Origin: a virus
Length of the DNA: 56,391 nt
Reading direction: 5' to 3' (one strand)
Virus record (IMG/VR): IMGVR_UViG_3300011271_000006
Location: 1-56,391 of that record
Position numbers and translations under genes: made by a program. Under the pieces are notes generated by a model. It made no database searches. It was not told the origin of the DNA and saw only the letters and a list, made by a program, of their open reading frames with translations. This document shows positions 1 through 8,775 of this stretch, in pieces. Numbering within the stretch: the first letter of the stretch is position 1; the number at the start of each line of letters is the position of its first letter.

Positions 1-123
1 CCGCTGATATAACAGTAGCACCAGCAAATTTTACGCTTCCTGTTGTACAAAGTACATCACTACCAATAGTGCATCCACCTATAGCTAATGATGTTCCGGT
101 AGCAACACCTAATGCAGGAGTAA
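1..123. repeat. Left copy of the 123-bp terminal direct repeat
   Basis: These bases are identical to 56269-56391. The repeat lies inside the coding sequence of the tail fibre, and reading that gene out of position 1 and into 56268 keeps it open and in frame. This is what an assembler overlap at the ends of a circular contig produces. A true packaged terminal repeat inside a gene would be unusual for a headful-packaging P22-like phage. Confidence 0.95.
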
Positions 124-2971
124 TTAATGAGGGATTTGTTTGCATTACTGCAACTGTGCCAGTTCCAGTTAACGTATATTCTCCTAATACACCAGCATTA
201 TCATATAATATGCGTGTAGTTGTACCGCTAGTTATAGCTGTAGTACCGACTACCAAACTAGAGCTACCTCCACCACTACTACCACACGAGAATAGGTCAG
301 TTGATTGAGTATAATTTAAATGATTACCACCAGTATCTATGCAATTAGGAATAACCTTCCATGTTGGTACACCAGCTACATCAACTGGAACTGCGTGAGT
401 TAAAGGTGAACTTGACATATTTGCTAATGGTCCTAATACTATGGGAGCATTATAAGTACCATAATAAAACCCACCATTATATATAAATCCACCTACTGAT
501 AATGTAACATTACTAGAAGTAGTTGCTGTTGTAGATGATGTAATAGGTCCACTTGGACCCGAAATTTGAGAAGTTGAAGAAATTACAGAACCAGGAGGTA
601 TATTAGCTGCAACTATAGCTAAACCACGATAACCAATTGCTCCCATATATTTAGTTGCATATTCGTTAACAGCATCAAAATCAGCTTGGTTTAAAGCAAT
701 AGTATTACTGCCTGCTGTAAAAGTTGCTGATGTAAGACTAAGAACTACACCAGGAAGCCCAAGCAAAGTCGGTCCTGATCCTGTATCTGTTCCATCATTA
801 AGTGCAGCAGCAGGACCAACTAAAGCAAATGGAGGACCGTTATTTTGTGCTACTCCACCACCATCATTTAAAAAGCTTGAGGCATTAGTAGCTAAGAATG
901 CACCTTGATCAAGAGTAACAAAACCTGACAAATATCCAGAAACACCATTTATAGTTAATCCTGATGCAAAAAAGATTTGTGTTTTTTGATCAGATTGAAT
1001 AAAAGCACCTGATGGTTTTGTAAACACTACATTTTTAGCTGATCCTCCATCGCTAGCAATAGTAGTCTTATCAATAGTTATAGTAGTTCCAGTAACATTT
1101 GTAATTTTAGCAAATGGAGGAATACGAGAATAAATTGCTAATCCAATTGGAACAGAAGCATTAGTTACTTGTGTTACAACATCACCAATTGCTAATCCAG
1201 TGTTATTATTAACAATTATAGTAGTAGCAGTAATATTCCATGTTGCAGTTTTAAGATTTTGTGTTTTATTAATTATTATTCCAGTTCCAGCAAAACTAAG
1301 ATTGCTTAAATAACCAGGATTAATATCATTAAAACCTGTAGCATTAGGACCAAAAACAGTATTACTGCCTACAATTAATATATCATTAATGCCAGTTAGT
1401 GTAACCATATCATTACTACTTAAAGAACCATCAAGTGTAACATTTGAAATAGTTAAATGTGCTCCACCAGAAAGAAAAACTGTTCTTTCCGTGGTAGGTT
1501 GAACAACATATAAGGATGGAGTTGTAGTATTACCAGTAAGAATAATTTTAGTTGCGTCACTTTGTCCTGTAAGCGAACCATTAGCATTAATTCCAGTAGT
1601 ATAAGTACCAGCAGCAAATATAAAGGTAACTTGAAATCCATTAAAGTTATAACCTTTAGCCTTTTGCCATGCTCCTGCAAATGTTAGACATGGAGTTATA
1701 TTACTTATGCAATCATTAGAATTGCTACCTGTTGTCGATATATAAAATATTACATTAGAATTTGCTTCAATTATACCTGTATTAACAGTTGAAATTATAT
1801 TTCCAGTACATAATAAACCACTTCCACAAACAATAACTCCTGTCATTCCTCCAATCGATAATACACCAGTAGCAATTGCACTATTTGTATCAGGAGTAGT
1901 TTTAATTATATAATTTAATGAAATAGATGGTTGAATTCGACTAATTGGTGTTGATGGACTTGAGGCATTAACAGCATTATTACTTGCTACTGCACCTGAA
2001 CTATCAATATTATTTACAACAGTATGTGGTGTTCCCGCTCCATCTAAAGTAGCTATTTGATTATATTTTATTGTTAAAGGTGGTATGTTATTAGCAATAA
2101 GTGCTACTTGTTGATTACCACCAATAGCACCTTGTCCTGTAGGATCAATACCAAAATTAGTTGAACTAATTAATCCTCGATCTGTACCGCCCATATTTGG
2201 GCGACCGATAATTACTTGGTCACGAAGATCAGGGACATTGAATGTAGTTGTAGTATTACCATTACCAAATGGAAAAAATACAGCAGAAGAACTTAAAGTT
2301 ACACTTGATGTATTGCTAAGAGTAACTGTTGAAGCTGTTTTGGATAAAACAGTAGTTGTAGGAGTGACACAACTTACTTCAACTCTTGAACCTACTGAAA
2401 CTGAAGTTGTATCAGCAACGCCAGTTAAAATAGCACTTCCAGAAGTACAATTAACATTAAGAGTTTGGGTAATTGCAGTTAATAGATCAGGAAAATTAAC
2501 TCGTATTAATTCTTGACCAGCAGCAAATACATATTGATTAGGAGCAGCTATGCCAGCCCAAGGCTTGATTGTACCAACTAGATCGCCATCCCCTGTTGCT
2601 GGTGTTGATCCTCCTGAACCACCGGGCGCAGTAACAGCGTCCCAAATTATATTTCCATTTCGATCCTTAACAAGTTGCCTATAGGTTCCTTGACCATATA
2701 TACCAGCGTTGCTACCAGAAGGCTTACCACCAGCATCTAGGACAATTGGATTAGTCCAAGGAACAGTTTCTAAACTATCCTTCCAAACAGTCTTTAATGT
2801 TGGAGTAGCAGGAATATAAAATGTAACTGTACCGGCAGAAAGAGGCTTACCATTGTTATCGAAATATTGTTGAAGTGCATTAGGAAGTAATGAGGCTGTT
2901 TGAGCTAAGGCATAATCAATTTGGCAAATAAATAATAACAAATAAAGGAAATATTTAATGTTGGATTTCAT
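1..2971 (-). CDS. Giant tail fibre/spike, N-terminal 990 codons (continues at 56268)
   Basis: The ATG is at 2971, eight bases after an AGGA ribosome site. The frame stays open to base 1 and continues in the same frame from 56268 to the stop at 55001, giving 1412 residues. Order: a signal-peptide-like start (residues 1-23, ALA|Q end); a region (about 25-115) like the N-terminal virion-binding domain of phage fibres, with FDNNGKPLSAG and NPIVLDAGGKP; a tail-collar domain (about 125-270; GTIKPWAGIAAP and NVPDLRDQVIIG); then a long Thr/Ser/Asn/Gly-rich beta-type shaft. It is the likely receptor-binding fibre and follows the ejection genes. The signal peptide is odd for a cytoplasmically assembled virion protein. 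Smaller reading frames on either strand across this stretch are shadows. Confidence 0.9.
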   Translation of the reverse strand, partial: MKSNIKYFLYLLLFICQIDYALAQTASLLPNALQQYFDNNGKPLSAGTVTFYIPATPTLKTVWKDSLETVPWTNPIVLDAGGKPSGSNAGIYGQGTYRQLVKDRNGNIIWDAVTAPGGSGGSTPATGDGDLVGTIKPWAGIAAPNQYVFAAGQELIRVNFPDLLTAITQTLNVNCTSGSAILTGVADTTSVSVGSRVEVSCVTPTTTVLSKTASTVTLSNTSSVTLSSSAVFFPFGNGNTTTTFNVPDLRDQVIIGRPNMGGTDRGLISSTNFGIDPTGQGAIGGNQQVALIANNIPPLTIKYNQIATLDGAGTPHTVVNNIDSSGAVASNNAVNASSPSTPISRIQPSISLNYIIKTTPDTNSAIATGVLSIGGMTGVIVCGSGLLCTGNIISTVNTGIIEANSNVIFYISTTGSNSNDCISNITPCLTFAGAWQKAKGYNFNGFQVTFIFAAGTYTTGINANGSLTGQSDATKIILTGNTTTPSLYVVQPTTERTVFLSGGAHLTISNVTLDGSLSSNDMVTLTGINDILIVGSNTVFGPNATGFNDINPGYLSNLSFAGTGIIINKTQNLKTATWNITATTIIVNNNTGLAIGDVVTQVTNASVPIGLAIYSRIPPFAKITNVTGTTITIDKTTIASDGGSAKNVVFTKPSGAFIQSDQKTQIFFASGLTINGVSGYLSGFVTLDQGAFLATNASSFLNDGGGVAQNNGPPFALVGPAAALNDGTDTGSGPTLLGLPGVVLSLTSATFTAGSNTIALNQADFDAVNEYATKYMGAIGYRGLAIVAANIPPGSVISSTSQISGPSGPITSSTTATTSSNVTLSVGGFIYNGGFYYGTYNAPIVLGPLANMSSSPLTHAVPVDVAGVPTWKVIPNCIDTGGNHLNYTQSTDLFSCGSSGGGSSSLVVGTTAITSGTTTRILYDNAGVLGEYTLTGTGTVAVMQTNPSLITPALGVATGTSLAIGGCTIGSDVLCTTGSVKFAGATVISA

Positions 2972-3099
2972 AATGTTAATCCTAATACTTTATTTCTTAT
3001 ACAAAGCTAAAAATTATATTTGGATGCCTACAATACTTATCCTAATCGCTTATGGTTGGTATAAAATCGAGCCTCTTTACTGGTATGTACGTGTCAAAA

Positions 3100-5040
3100 T
3101 CAAGGGCCGATTGCTGGTAATGCATACTTTTGAGCACGTTGAAGAAGGGAAGATTTTGGACCTGGAATGTACTGAGATAAAGTCTTAATTAATTCATCAC
3201 GATCAGGTCCAGTAGCAGTTAGTAAATCTGTTAATCGTTCATTTCGAGATTTAGCTAATTTAAGTTTTACCATATCAGATAATTTATAACCGCCTTTTAA
3301 TGCTAATACTCCTGCTGTAGCAATGCCAGGAGGACCGCCTTGAGTAGCGGCCATAATTTCCCCTAATGCTGCTGGTAATGCAAGTTGTCCATGTGGTGTA
3401 GGTGTAGGTAAATCAACTCGCTTATCAGACTTCATCCTCATTGCTGTTTGAGAACCTTGAATTAATTTTTGATTAGTATCAGCAATAGATTTTTCATCTT
3501 GTAATTCTTTCATCATTTGATTGACTTCCTTCTTACCAAAAAGAAGTCCTAATTTATCAGCATTAAATTCAATCTCAGGAATATCAGTTCCTTTTTTAGC
3601 AGAAAATCTCATTCCTTTCATTTGCTGTTGAACAGCGATCCTAGCACCTTCCTTAGCTGCTTCTATTTGTTGCTTAGAAGCATTATCAACCCATTCCTTC
3701 CAAAACTCAGACCGATCATCCCATTGACCAGGACGATTACGAGTAATCTGAGCACCTTTAATAAAAGCATCTTCTACTTGTTTTTCATCCCTGAAATTAG
3801 ACAATCCAGGTTTATATTTTCCTCCTGATGCAGCATCAATTGCATTAACAATACCATTACGAACATGCATCAAAGCATATCCAATTTGTCGATCTTGACC
3901 ACTTGAACTATTAGTTAAATCATCAGCTTTTGCTCGCAATGCAGATTGAAATTGATGTAAATCATCAGCATTAGTTCTAACAGATTTGTTATCTGTTAAT
4001 AATTTTCTTGTACTTTCAAGAGCTTTTTGAATTTCAGGATAAGGTAATGGTTGACCAGCAGAAATATTAGACATAATTCCAGGTTTTAATTTATTATCAA
4101 TATCGCTAATAACTCCACTTAAATCTACAGGACCAGAAGCCTTGATAGCAGGATTAATTTCATTCTTACCAACATTTTTAGCAGCTTGCTTAAGCTCGTT
4201 TATCTTTTGAAGTACATTAACAGGAATACCCATTACATCATTATAAATACTTTCAACAGCGCCTTTAGCTGATGTAATACGATCATTGACAAATTCTTCG
4301 AATTTATTTTGATGTTGGCCTTCAGTAGTGATCAACTTTTGCGACATTTGGCGAGTAGCGGGAGAAACATCAGCTAAAGACAATCGAGGATTTTCTTGTA
4401 ATCGTTGAATAACTTGCGGTAAATTTTCAGGTCCAATTGCATCAACAAGTGCAGTAACAGCTTTATTAGATGGTTTAGCTTCACTTACAACTTTAGCAGC
4501 TTTACCAACTGGTAAGCCAAAAGTTGCAATCATTCCTGCGCGTTCACCAGTTTCTTGACTTCCAGTGAGCTTAGTAACAGGTTCCTCAATAGTAGCTTTA
4601 ATAGTTCCTGTTAATGGCGATGTTGCCATTGCCAAAGCGCCTAAACCAATTTTACCAATTCCACTAGCAGGTAGATTTAATCTAATATCTTCTAAACCAC
4701 TGGAAAGTGTTTCGCGTCCTGCTGAATAATTTTCTCCAATTCCTTTTAAAATTTGAGTTGGTAAATTTGTAGCATAATCTACAACATTGCTTAATGGTGT
4801 AGCAGGAGCACCAGAACCTTTGACATTAACTTGACCAGAGGCTTTACGAGCTTCCCATTCAACAGGTGTTGGAATTCTTACAGCTTCCCAAGCCGATGTT
4901 GATGAAACAGGTTCAGGAACAATTTCATTTCCACTGTATTTATTAATTAATCCTTTAACATCAATACCTTTTAATAGATCACTTGATCCATATTTATTAG
5001 TTAAACTTTCAATATCAACATCTTTTAAAGGATCAGCCAC
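3100..5040 (-). CDS. Probable DNA ejection/internal virion protein (gp16 position)
   Basis: This 646-residue protein begins one base after the upstream ejection gene. Its N-terminus has two short similar modules, around DIESLTNKYGSSDL and DVKGLINKYSGNEI. The middle is helical and rich in Lys, Gln and Ala (about 200-560), and the C-terminus holds small hydrophobic stretches near 565-600 (LALPAALGEIMAATQG). Length, position as the last ejection gene before the tail fibre and composition match P22 gp16, which is expelled with the DNA to cross the envelope. No enzymatic motif was seen. The role is inferred mainly from gene order. Confidence 0.6.
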   Translation of the reverse strand: MADPLKDVDIESLTNKYGSSDLLKGIDVKGLINKYSGNEIVPEPVSSTSAWEAVRIPTPVEWEARKASGQVNVKGSGAPATPLSNVVDYATNLPTQILKGIGENYSAGRETLSSGLEDIRLNLPASGIGKIGLGALAMATSPLTGTIKATIEEPVTKLTGSQETGERAGMIATFGLPVGKAAKVVSEAKPSNKAVTALVDAIGPENLPQVIQRLQENPRLSLADVSPATRQMSQKLITTEGQHQNKFEEFVNDRITSAKGAVESIYNDVMGIPVNVLQKINELKQAAKNVGKNEINPAIKASGPVDLSGVISDIDNKLKPGIMSNISAGQPLPYPEIQKALESTRKLLTDNKSVRTNADDLHQFQSALRAKADDLTNSSSGQDRQIGYALMHVRNGIVNAIDAASGGKYKPGLSNFRDEKQVEDAFIKGAQITRNRPGQWDDRSEFWKEWVDNASKQQIEAAKEGARIAVQQQMKGMRFSAKKGTDIPEIEFNADKLGLLFGKKEVNQMMKELQDEKSIADTNQKLIQGSQTAMRMKSDKRVDLPTPTPHGQLALPAALGEIMAATQGGPPGIATAGVLALKGGYKLSDMVKLKLAKSRNERLTDLLTATGPDRDELIKTLSQYIPGPKSSLLQRAQKYALPAIGP

Positions 5041-5041
5041 G

Positions 5042-6406
5042 TTAATGCATACCTTGTTTCTGCATTATATCAAGTGTTTTAATAAATTTAATAGCAACTT
5101 TATTACCAGTCTTAGCTTTTTCTAATTGCTCATTAAATATTTTTGTCTGTTGATTTTCTGGCAAGAAATCAAACATAGCAGCGTCTAAACTCATTTTTTG
5201 TGGGAAACTAGATTTATGTGCTCCATATTTAGAATAATCATTTCCTTCAAAAGCTCCCGGCCTCGCTGCTTCAATTCGATCTTGTGCTATAGTAGTTTGA
5301 GTTAATTTAACCAAAGCGGGAAGAATTTGTGTTCTAAGATTTGGATTAGACATTTCTTTAGATGCTAATTCAGCATCAGAACGGCTACCATTTCTTGAAA
5401 CATATTGTTCAAGATATTTATTAACTTCTTGATAAGCTACAGTAGGATCAGCAGCCTTGTCAGATACAACACCTATATTTCGTAATAGCGCTATTCCTTT
5501 ATTCCATGCTTCAGTACCAGGACCAGAAGCAACAAGAGAAGGCATTAACTTTAAAGCTTGTAATGCTGGTGTAACAGCAGTCATTTTAGAAGTAGCTAAA
5601 TTTTGATCTTCAACAAATTGCTTTTTACCTTCCTCAAATAATGGTGGCATTCCGGTAATTGGTCCTCTTGGCATAGGCGGATTACCATATGCTGCACCAA
5701 AACGACTATCTAATGAAGCAGGAGGTTCAACAGGTAATGTTTGAACAGGTGTTCTAGTTGGAGGCATGACAGGAGCAGGGGCAGCCGTAGGCGCGATATT
5801 TCCTACCGGCGGTAGTGTACCTACCGGAAGCGATCTTGCGCCTACTGGTGGCGGTCCTGAGACGCTTCCAGGGGCAAGCTGTGGAGGTTGAGCACCTAAC
5901 ATTTGAGGTTGCCCCGTAGGTCCGACAGTTGGCGTTGTCGGCGGCGGTTGAACCTGAATAGGTGCGCCAGTAGCTCGCATACCAAATTTAGGACTTGTAA
6001 CAGTTGGTGTTATTGTTTGACCTGTATCAACTGCTCCCGGAGTACCGTAATGAAAATTAATCGCTTCTTGTGTTGTTTGTAATCGGGTTCTTATATTCTG
6101 CATAAATGCAGGAATTTGTCTTGGATCAGTAGGAATTTGACTTACAAAATTAGCATACATTTCAGGCTTAACAAAACGCATCTTAACTGCATTTTGAGCT
6201 ATTTTATCTAGTTGTTGGGGTGTTGCATTATCACCAGCAGCAGCTAATTCACGAATTAAATAGCTATAACCTTGATTAACAAGGTCTAATTGTTTTTGTT
6301 CAATACCTAAAGATTGAGACTTTAAAGCACCTAATTCACCCGCTGTTTCCAGTACAGATTTACCCTGATTAGGACGAGGATAGCTAGAGGTATCAATTTC
6401 TGGCAT
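5042..6406 (-). CDS. Probable DNA ejection protein (gp20 position), Pro-rich
   Basis: The protein has 454 residues. A helical N-terminus (about 15-115) is followed by a long Pro/Thr/Val/Gln-rich low-complexity linker (about 125-245) and a second helical region (255-454). It lies between the gp7-like and gp16-like genes, the position of the P22 gp20 ejection protein, and starts just after a 66-residue gene. Pro-rich linkers suit a protein that must unfold through the portal. There is no recognisable catalytic motif. The assignment rests on context and architecture. Confidence 0.55.
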   Translation of the reverse strand: MPEIDTSSYPRPNQGKSVLETAGELGALKSQSLGIEQKQLDLVNQGYSYLIRELAAAGDNATPQQLDKIAQNAVKMRFVKPEMYANFVSQIPTDPRQIPAFMQNIRTRLQTTQEAINFHYGTPGAVDTGQTITPTVTSPKFGMRATGAPIQVQPPPTTPTVGPTGQPQMLGAQPPQLAPGSVSGPPPVGARSLPVGTLPPVGNIAPTAAPAPVMPPTRTPVQTLPVEPPASLDSRFGAAYGNPPMPRGPITGMPPLFEEGKKQFVEDQNLATSKMTAVTPALQALKLMPSLVASGPGTEAWNKGIALLRNIGVVSDKAADPTVAYQEVNKYLEQYVSRNGSRSDAELASKEMSNPNLRTQILPALVKLTQTTIAQDRIEAARPGAFEGNDYSKYGAHKSSFPQKMSLDAAMFDFLPENQQTKIFNEQLEKAKTGNKVAIKFIKTLDIMQKQGMH

Positions 6407-6415
6407 TATATCTTA

Positions 6416-6616
6416 CTATTTAATAGTTAATGTTGATGTTAATAATTGATATTTATACTTTTTCTTATTGCACCATTGATATAAATAATCTATTGTTTTT
6501 CCTATTGTCCATTCTAATACAGGAGCAGAATTAGTTATTTTTCTAGTATTGTTATCCCAAATAACACCAGCTACATAATAAGGTGTAGTTATTTGTGATA
6601 AATTAAAAAGCATCAC
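6416..6616 (-). CDS. Small conserved-type virion-region protein
   Basis: This 66-residue protein overlaps the end of the gp7-like gene. A GTG at 6616 and an ATG at 6613 both fit; the ATG shares bases with the upstream TGA, which suggests translational coupling. It has alternating Tyr/Trp residues and a Lys-rich C-terminus, with no signal or membrane segment. Function is unknown. Its place among ejection genes suggests a role in assembly of the internal proteins. Confidence 0.6.
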   Translation of the reverse strand: MMLFNLSQITTPYYVAGVIWDNNTRKITNSAPVLEWTIGKTIDYLYQWCNKKKYKYQLLTSTLTIK

Positions 6617-7392
6617 GCAGCTTCTTCATACAAAGCAGTAGGCAAAGGTGAACCACCAGGACCAAAAACCATTCTTGAATTATTCACATTACCTGGATTA
6701 TTGCTAGAATTATCATACAATCCTTTGTAGGCATAATAACCACCAACATCACTAGCTAGTTTAGAAAATGCTCCGCCTGTAGCATTGATAGCCGCTGCTC
6801 GTGCATTACCAGCACCAATAGCTGCTCCACCAGCTTGACTACCAGCCGTTACTACTGGTCCTGCTGTTCCTGTTCCTACTGCTCCACCTTGTACCGTAGC
6901 TGTTTGACCACCGCTTACTAAAGCCTGTAAACGATTAAATGCATTTGAACGATTAATATTTTCAAGATTAAATTGTGTTTGATAGGTTTGATCGGCTAAA
7001 CCAGTAGCAAAAGTTGCTGCACCTTTTAATGCTGCTCCTGAAACTCCTAATCCTCTAGCTGCTGCTGAATTCTGTACAGCTTTCAAACCTTGTGTTTTAG
7101 TGAACTGATAACCAGGAGTTTGTTCTAATGCATTTTGATCCATTACAATAGGAGAAGTCAAATAATCAAGTCTACTAGATAAATCATTCGCTGCTTTTGT
7201 TCCTAATTCTCGATATGGAGCTAAATCACTATATGTTGTGTTATAAACTCCCTTAGCATAACTCGCACTATCTTTTGCAATACCAGCGGCGATATTAGCT
7301 GCTTCTGTTTGAGCATTAGCAGCTTTATTAGCTGAATAAGCTGTCGCTGCTGCACCAACAGCACCAGCACCAATAATTGCTACTGCAACCAT
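6613..7392 (-). CDS. Ejection protein, gp7-like
   Basis: This 259-residue protein starts with a Gly/Ala-rich hydrophobic segment (AIIGAGAVGAAATAY) followed by a helical Ala/Asn-rich region with NKAANAQTEAANIAAGIA. A motif around residues 90-135 (LEQTPGYQFTKTQGL, then AARGLGVSGAALKG) is typical of phage DNA-ejection proteins of the P22 gp7 type. The C-terminal part is Gly-rich and ends in PLPTALYEEAA. It is the first of three consecutive ejection genes and should be carried inside the capsid and delivered into the cell envelope with the DNA. Confidence 0.75.
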   Translation of the reverse strand: MVAVAIIGAGAVGAAATAYSANKAANAQTEAANIAAGIAKDSASYAKGVYNTTYSDLAPYRELGTKAANDLSSRLDYLTSPIVMDQNALEQTPGYQFTKTQGLKAVQNSAAARGLGVSGAALKGAATFATGLADQTYQTQFNLENINRSNAFNRLQALVSGGQTATVQGGAVGTGTAGPVVTAGSQAGGAAIGAGNARAAAINATGGAFSKLASDVGGYYAYKGLYDNSSNNPGNVNNSRMVFGPGGSPLPTALYEEAA

Positions 7393-7424
7393 TTATTTTA
7401 CCTAGTCAAAAACTTGACCATCTT

Positions 7425-7895
7425 TTAAAACCAATATATATAATGTATCTCAAATAATTCAAATCCATTATCTTTTAATAATTTCTCGAAATGATTGCCT
7501 CTAGCAGCTTTTCGCCCCATTGTCCAACAACGAATTCCTAAACGTTTAGCCTCTTTTTTGATAGCATCAATAAGCAATTGACCACCACGAACACCACCAT
7601 CAAACTTCCCACGATATTGAGGAAGTACATAAAACAAATCTAAACTCAATAACCAAACTCTATAGTGTAAGGAATTAACCAAAAATCCAGAAAAATAACC
7701 AATGAGTTTTCCACCATAACGCAAAGAAATATATAAAAGTTTACCATCATTTTCTAACTTCCTATATTGATTATAATCAGGATCAAGAGGTATTTTATGT
7801 TTTATATGCTCAGAAAGCTCCTTAGCATGAATTTCAAATATAGGTTTCAATTCATCAATACAATTACAAAACTTTTCAATATGAGTAGTAAACAT
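7425..7895 (-). CDS. GNAT-family N-acetyltransferase
   Basis: The 156 residues follow the GNAT fold order: a central strand LYISLRYGGKLIGYFSGF, strand 4 LLSLDLFYVLPQYRGKFDGG with the acetyl-CoA loop PQYRGKFDGGVRGG, then the helix LLIDAIKKEAKRLG and the late strand around FELFEIHYIYWF. Acetyl-CoA binding is therefore likely; the acceptor is unknown. It overlaps the preceding hydroxylase gene by one base. Paired hydroxylase and acetyltransferase genes inside the tail operon suggest modification of a virion or host surface protein, which is inference. Confidence 0.75.
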   Translation of the reverse strand: MFTTHIEKFCNCIDELKPIFEIHAKELSEHIKHKIPLDPDYNQYRKLENDGKLLYISLRYGGKLIGYFSGFLVNSLHYRVWLLSLDLFYVLPQYRGKFDGGVRGGQLLIDAIKKEAKRLGIRCWTMGRKAARGNHFEKLLKDNGFELFEIHYIYWF

Positions 7896-8437
7896 TAATC
7901 ACAGCGCAAATCAACAATACAAACAATTCTATCATCAACAGAATTATTAATTACAGAATGTTCAACTCTATTATCTATCCACCAAATCTCACCAGTTCTA
8001 AAACTAACTTCTTCATCCCCAATCTTGAAAATATTTCCAGGTAAGCATTGTAAAGCAATTTGATATCGTTCGAAATAAGTTGCTGGTGCACCACCATCGA
8101 CATGGGGAGTAATTATTTTACCAGGAGGGAGCTTAGTAATAATAACGCGGCCGAGCCTATGTGCTTCAACTTGCCTCATAAGCGCAAAAACGATCGGACG
8201 CAAGGTTGAAAGCTTATACCATGCTTGATAAGGAATTACATCTTTATCATTAATTATATCTTCATTGAGAGTTTGTAGTTCATTAAAGAAAATCCAAATA
8301 TCAGAAACTTCATCATGTGCAGTACCAGCATGTTTTGTTCGTAATTGATATTCATCCCACAAATCAGATTGATGTTGAATTTGATGTAACAAAGGAATTA
8401 CATCAACATTATTTGCGAGAAGTTGAAAATTCTTCAT
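7895..8437 (-). CDS. 2-oxoglutarate/Fe(II) oxygenase, aspartyl/asparaginyl beta-hydroxylase type
   Basis: This 180-residue protein carries the iron-binding facial triad His112-x-Asp114 (ITPHVDGG) and His160 (NRVEHSV), with Arg170 positioned to bind 2-oxoglutarate (DDRIVCIVDLR). The jelly-roll core around FERYQIALQCLPGN and FRTGEIWWIDN fits the Asp/Asn beta-hydroxylase family. Such genes are known in some tailed phages, where their substrate is not established. It sits between a small tail gene (4-bp overlap) and a GNAT acetyltransferase gene (1-bp overlap), so both enzymes should be made late with the tail proteins. Confidence 0.8.
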   Translation of the reverse strand: MKNFQLLANNVDVIPLLHQIQHQSDLWDEYQLRTKHAGTAHDEVSDIWIFFNELQTLNEDIINDKDVIPYQAWYKLSTLRPIVFALMRQVEAHRLGRVIITKLPPGKIITPHVDGGAPATYFERYQIALQCLPGNIFKIGDEEVSFRTGEIWWIDNRVEHSVINNSVDDRIVCIVDLRCD

Positions 8438-8775
8438 TTAATTACCGCTCCATAAACAGGAATAAACTTCACTGTTGGTAATCCTGTATATGTAATTTTG
8501 ATAATATCATCTATTGAAACTGGAATTAATTTAACACCAGTTACATCAATGCTTACACTACCACGAGTTAAAGTGATTGCTGATACTACACCACCAGCAA
8601 TCGAAACATATCCAGGTTCTTTAGCTGTATATGAAAATGGTGAAACTCCTACAATAATAGCTAAAAATTTAGGTGGAGCTTGGGTAAATTGTTGAAGATA
8701 GCTATTCCAAGGTGAAACAATTGTTCCAGTTACTTTATTAACAAAAGGTGAAGATTGATTAGGTAAGGGTTGCAT
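8434..8775 (-). CDS. Small tail-region structural protein
   Basis: The protein has 113 residues and a beta-rich, Pro/Val/Thr-rich sequence. It starts MQPLPNQSSPFVNKVTG and has regularly alternating hydrophobic residues. It overlaps the gp10-like gene at its start (ATG at 8775) and the hydroxylase gene at its end. Its place, directly after gp10, is that of the P22 tail needle gp26, but it is too short and lacks the long coiled coil, so it is not called a needle. A small tail-hub or fibre-attachment component is possible. Confidence 0.6.
   Translation of the reverse strand: MQPLPNQSSPFVNKVTGTIVSPWNSYLQQFTQAPPKFLAIIVGVSPFSYTAKEPGYVSIAGGVVSAITLTRGSVSIDVTGVKLIPVSIDDIIKITYTGLPTVKFIPVYGAVIK

Noticed and set aside
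2958-3188. Plus-strand hydrophobic 76-aa frame between fibre and ejection genes
   Set aside because: It overlaps the end of the 646-aa gene by 89 bp and the start of the fibre on the other strand, has no ribosome site, and lies inside a block transcribed on the minus strand. Hydrophobic antisense frames are expected in AT-rich coding DNA.
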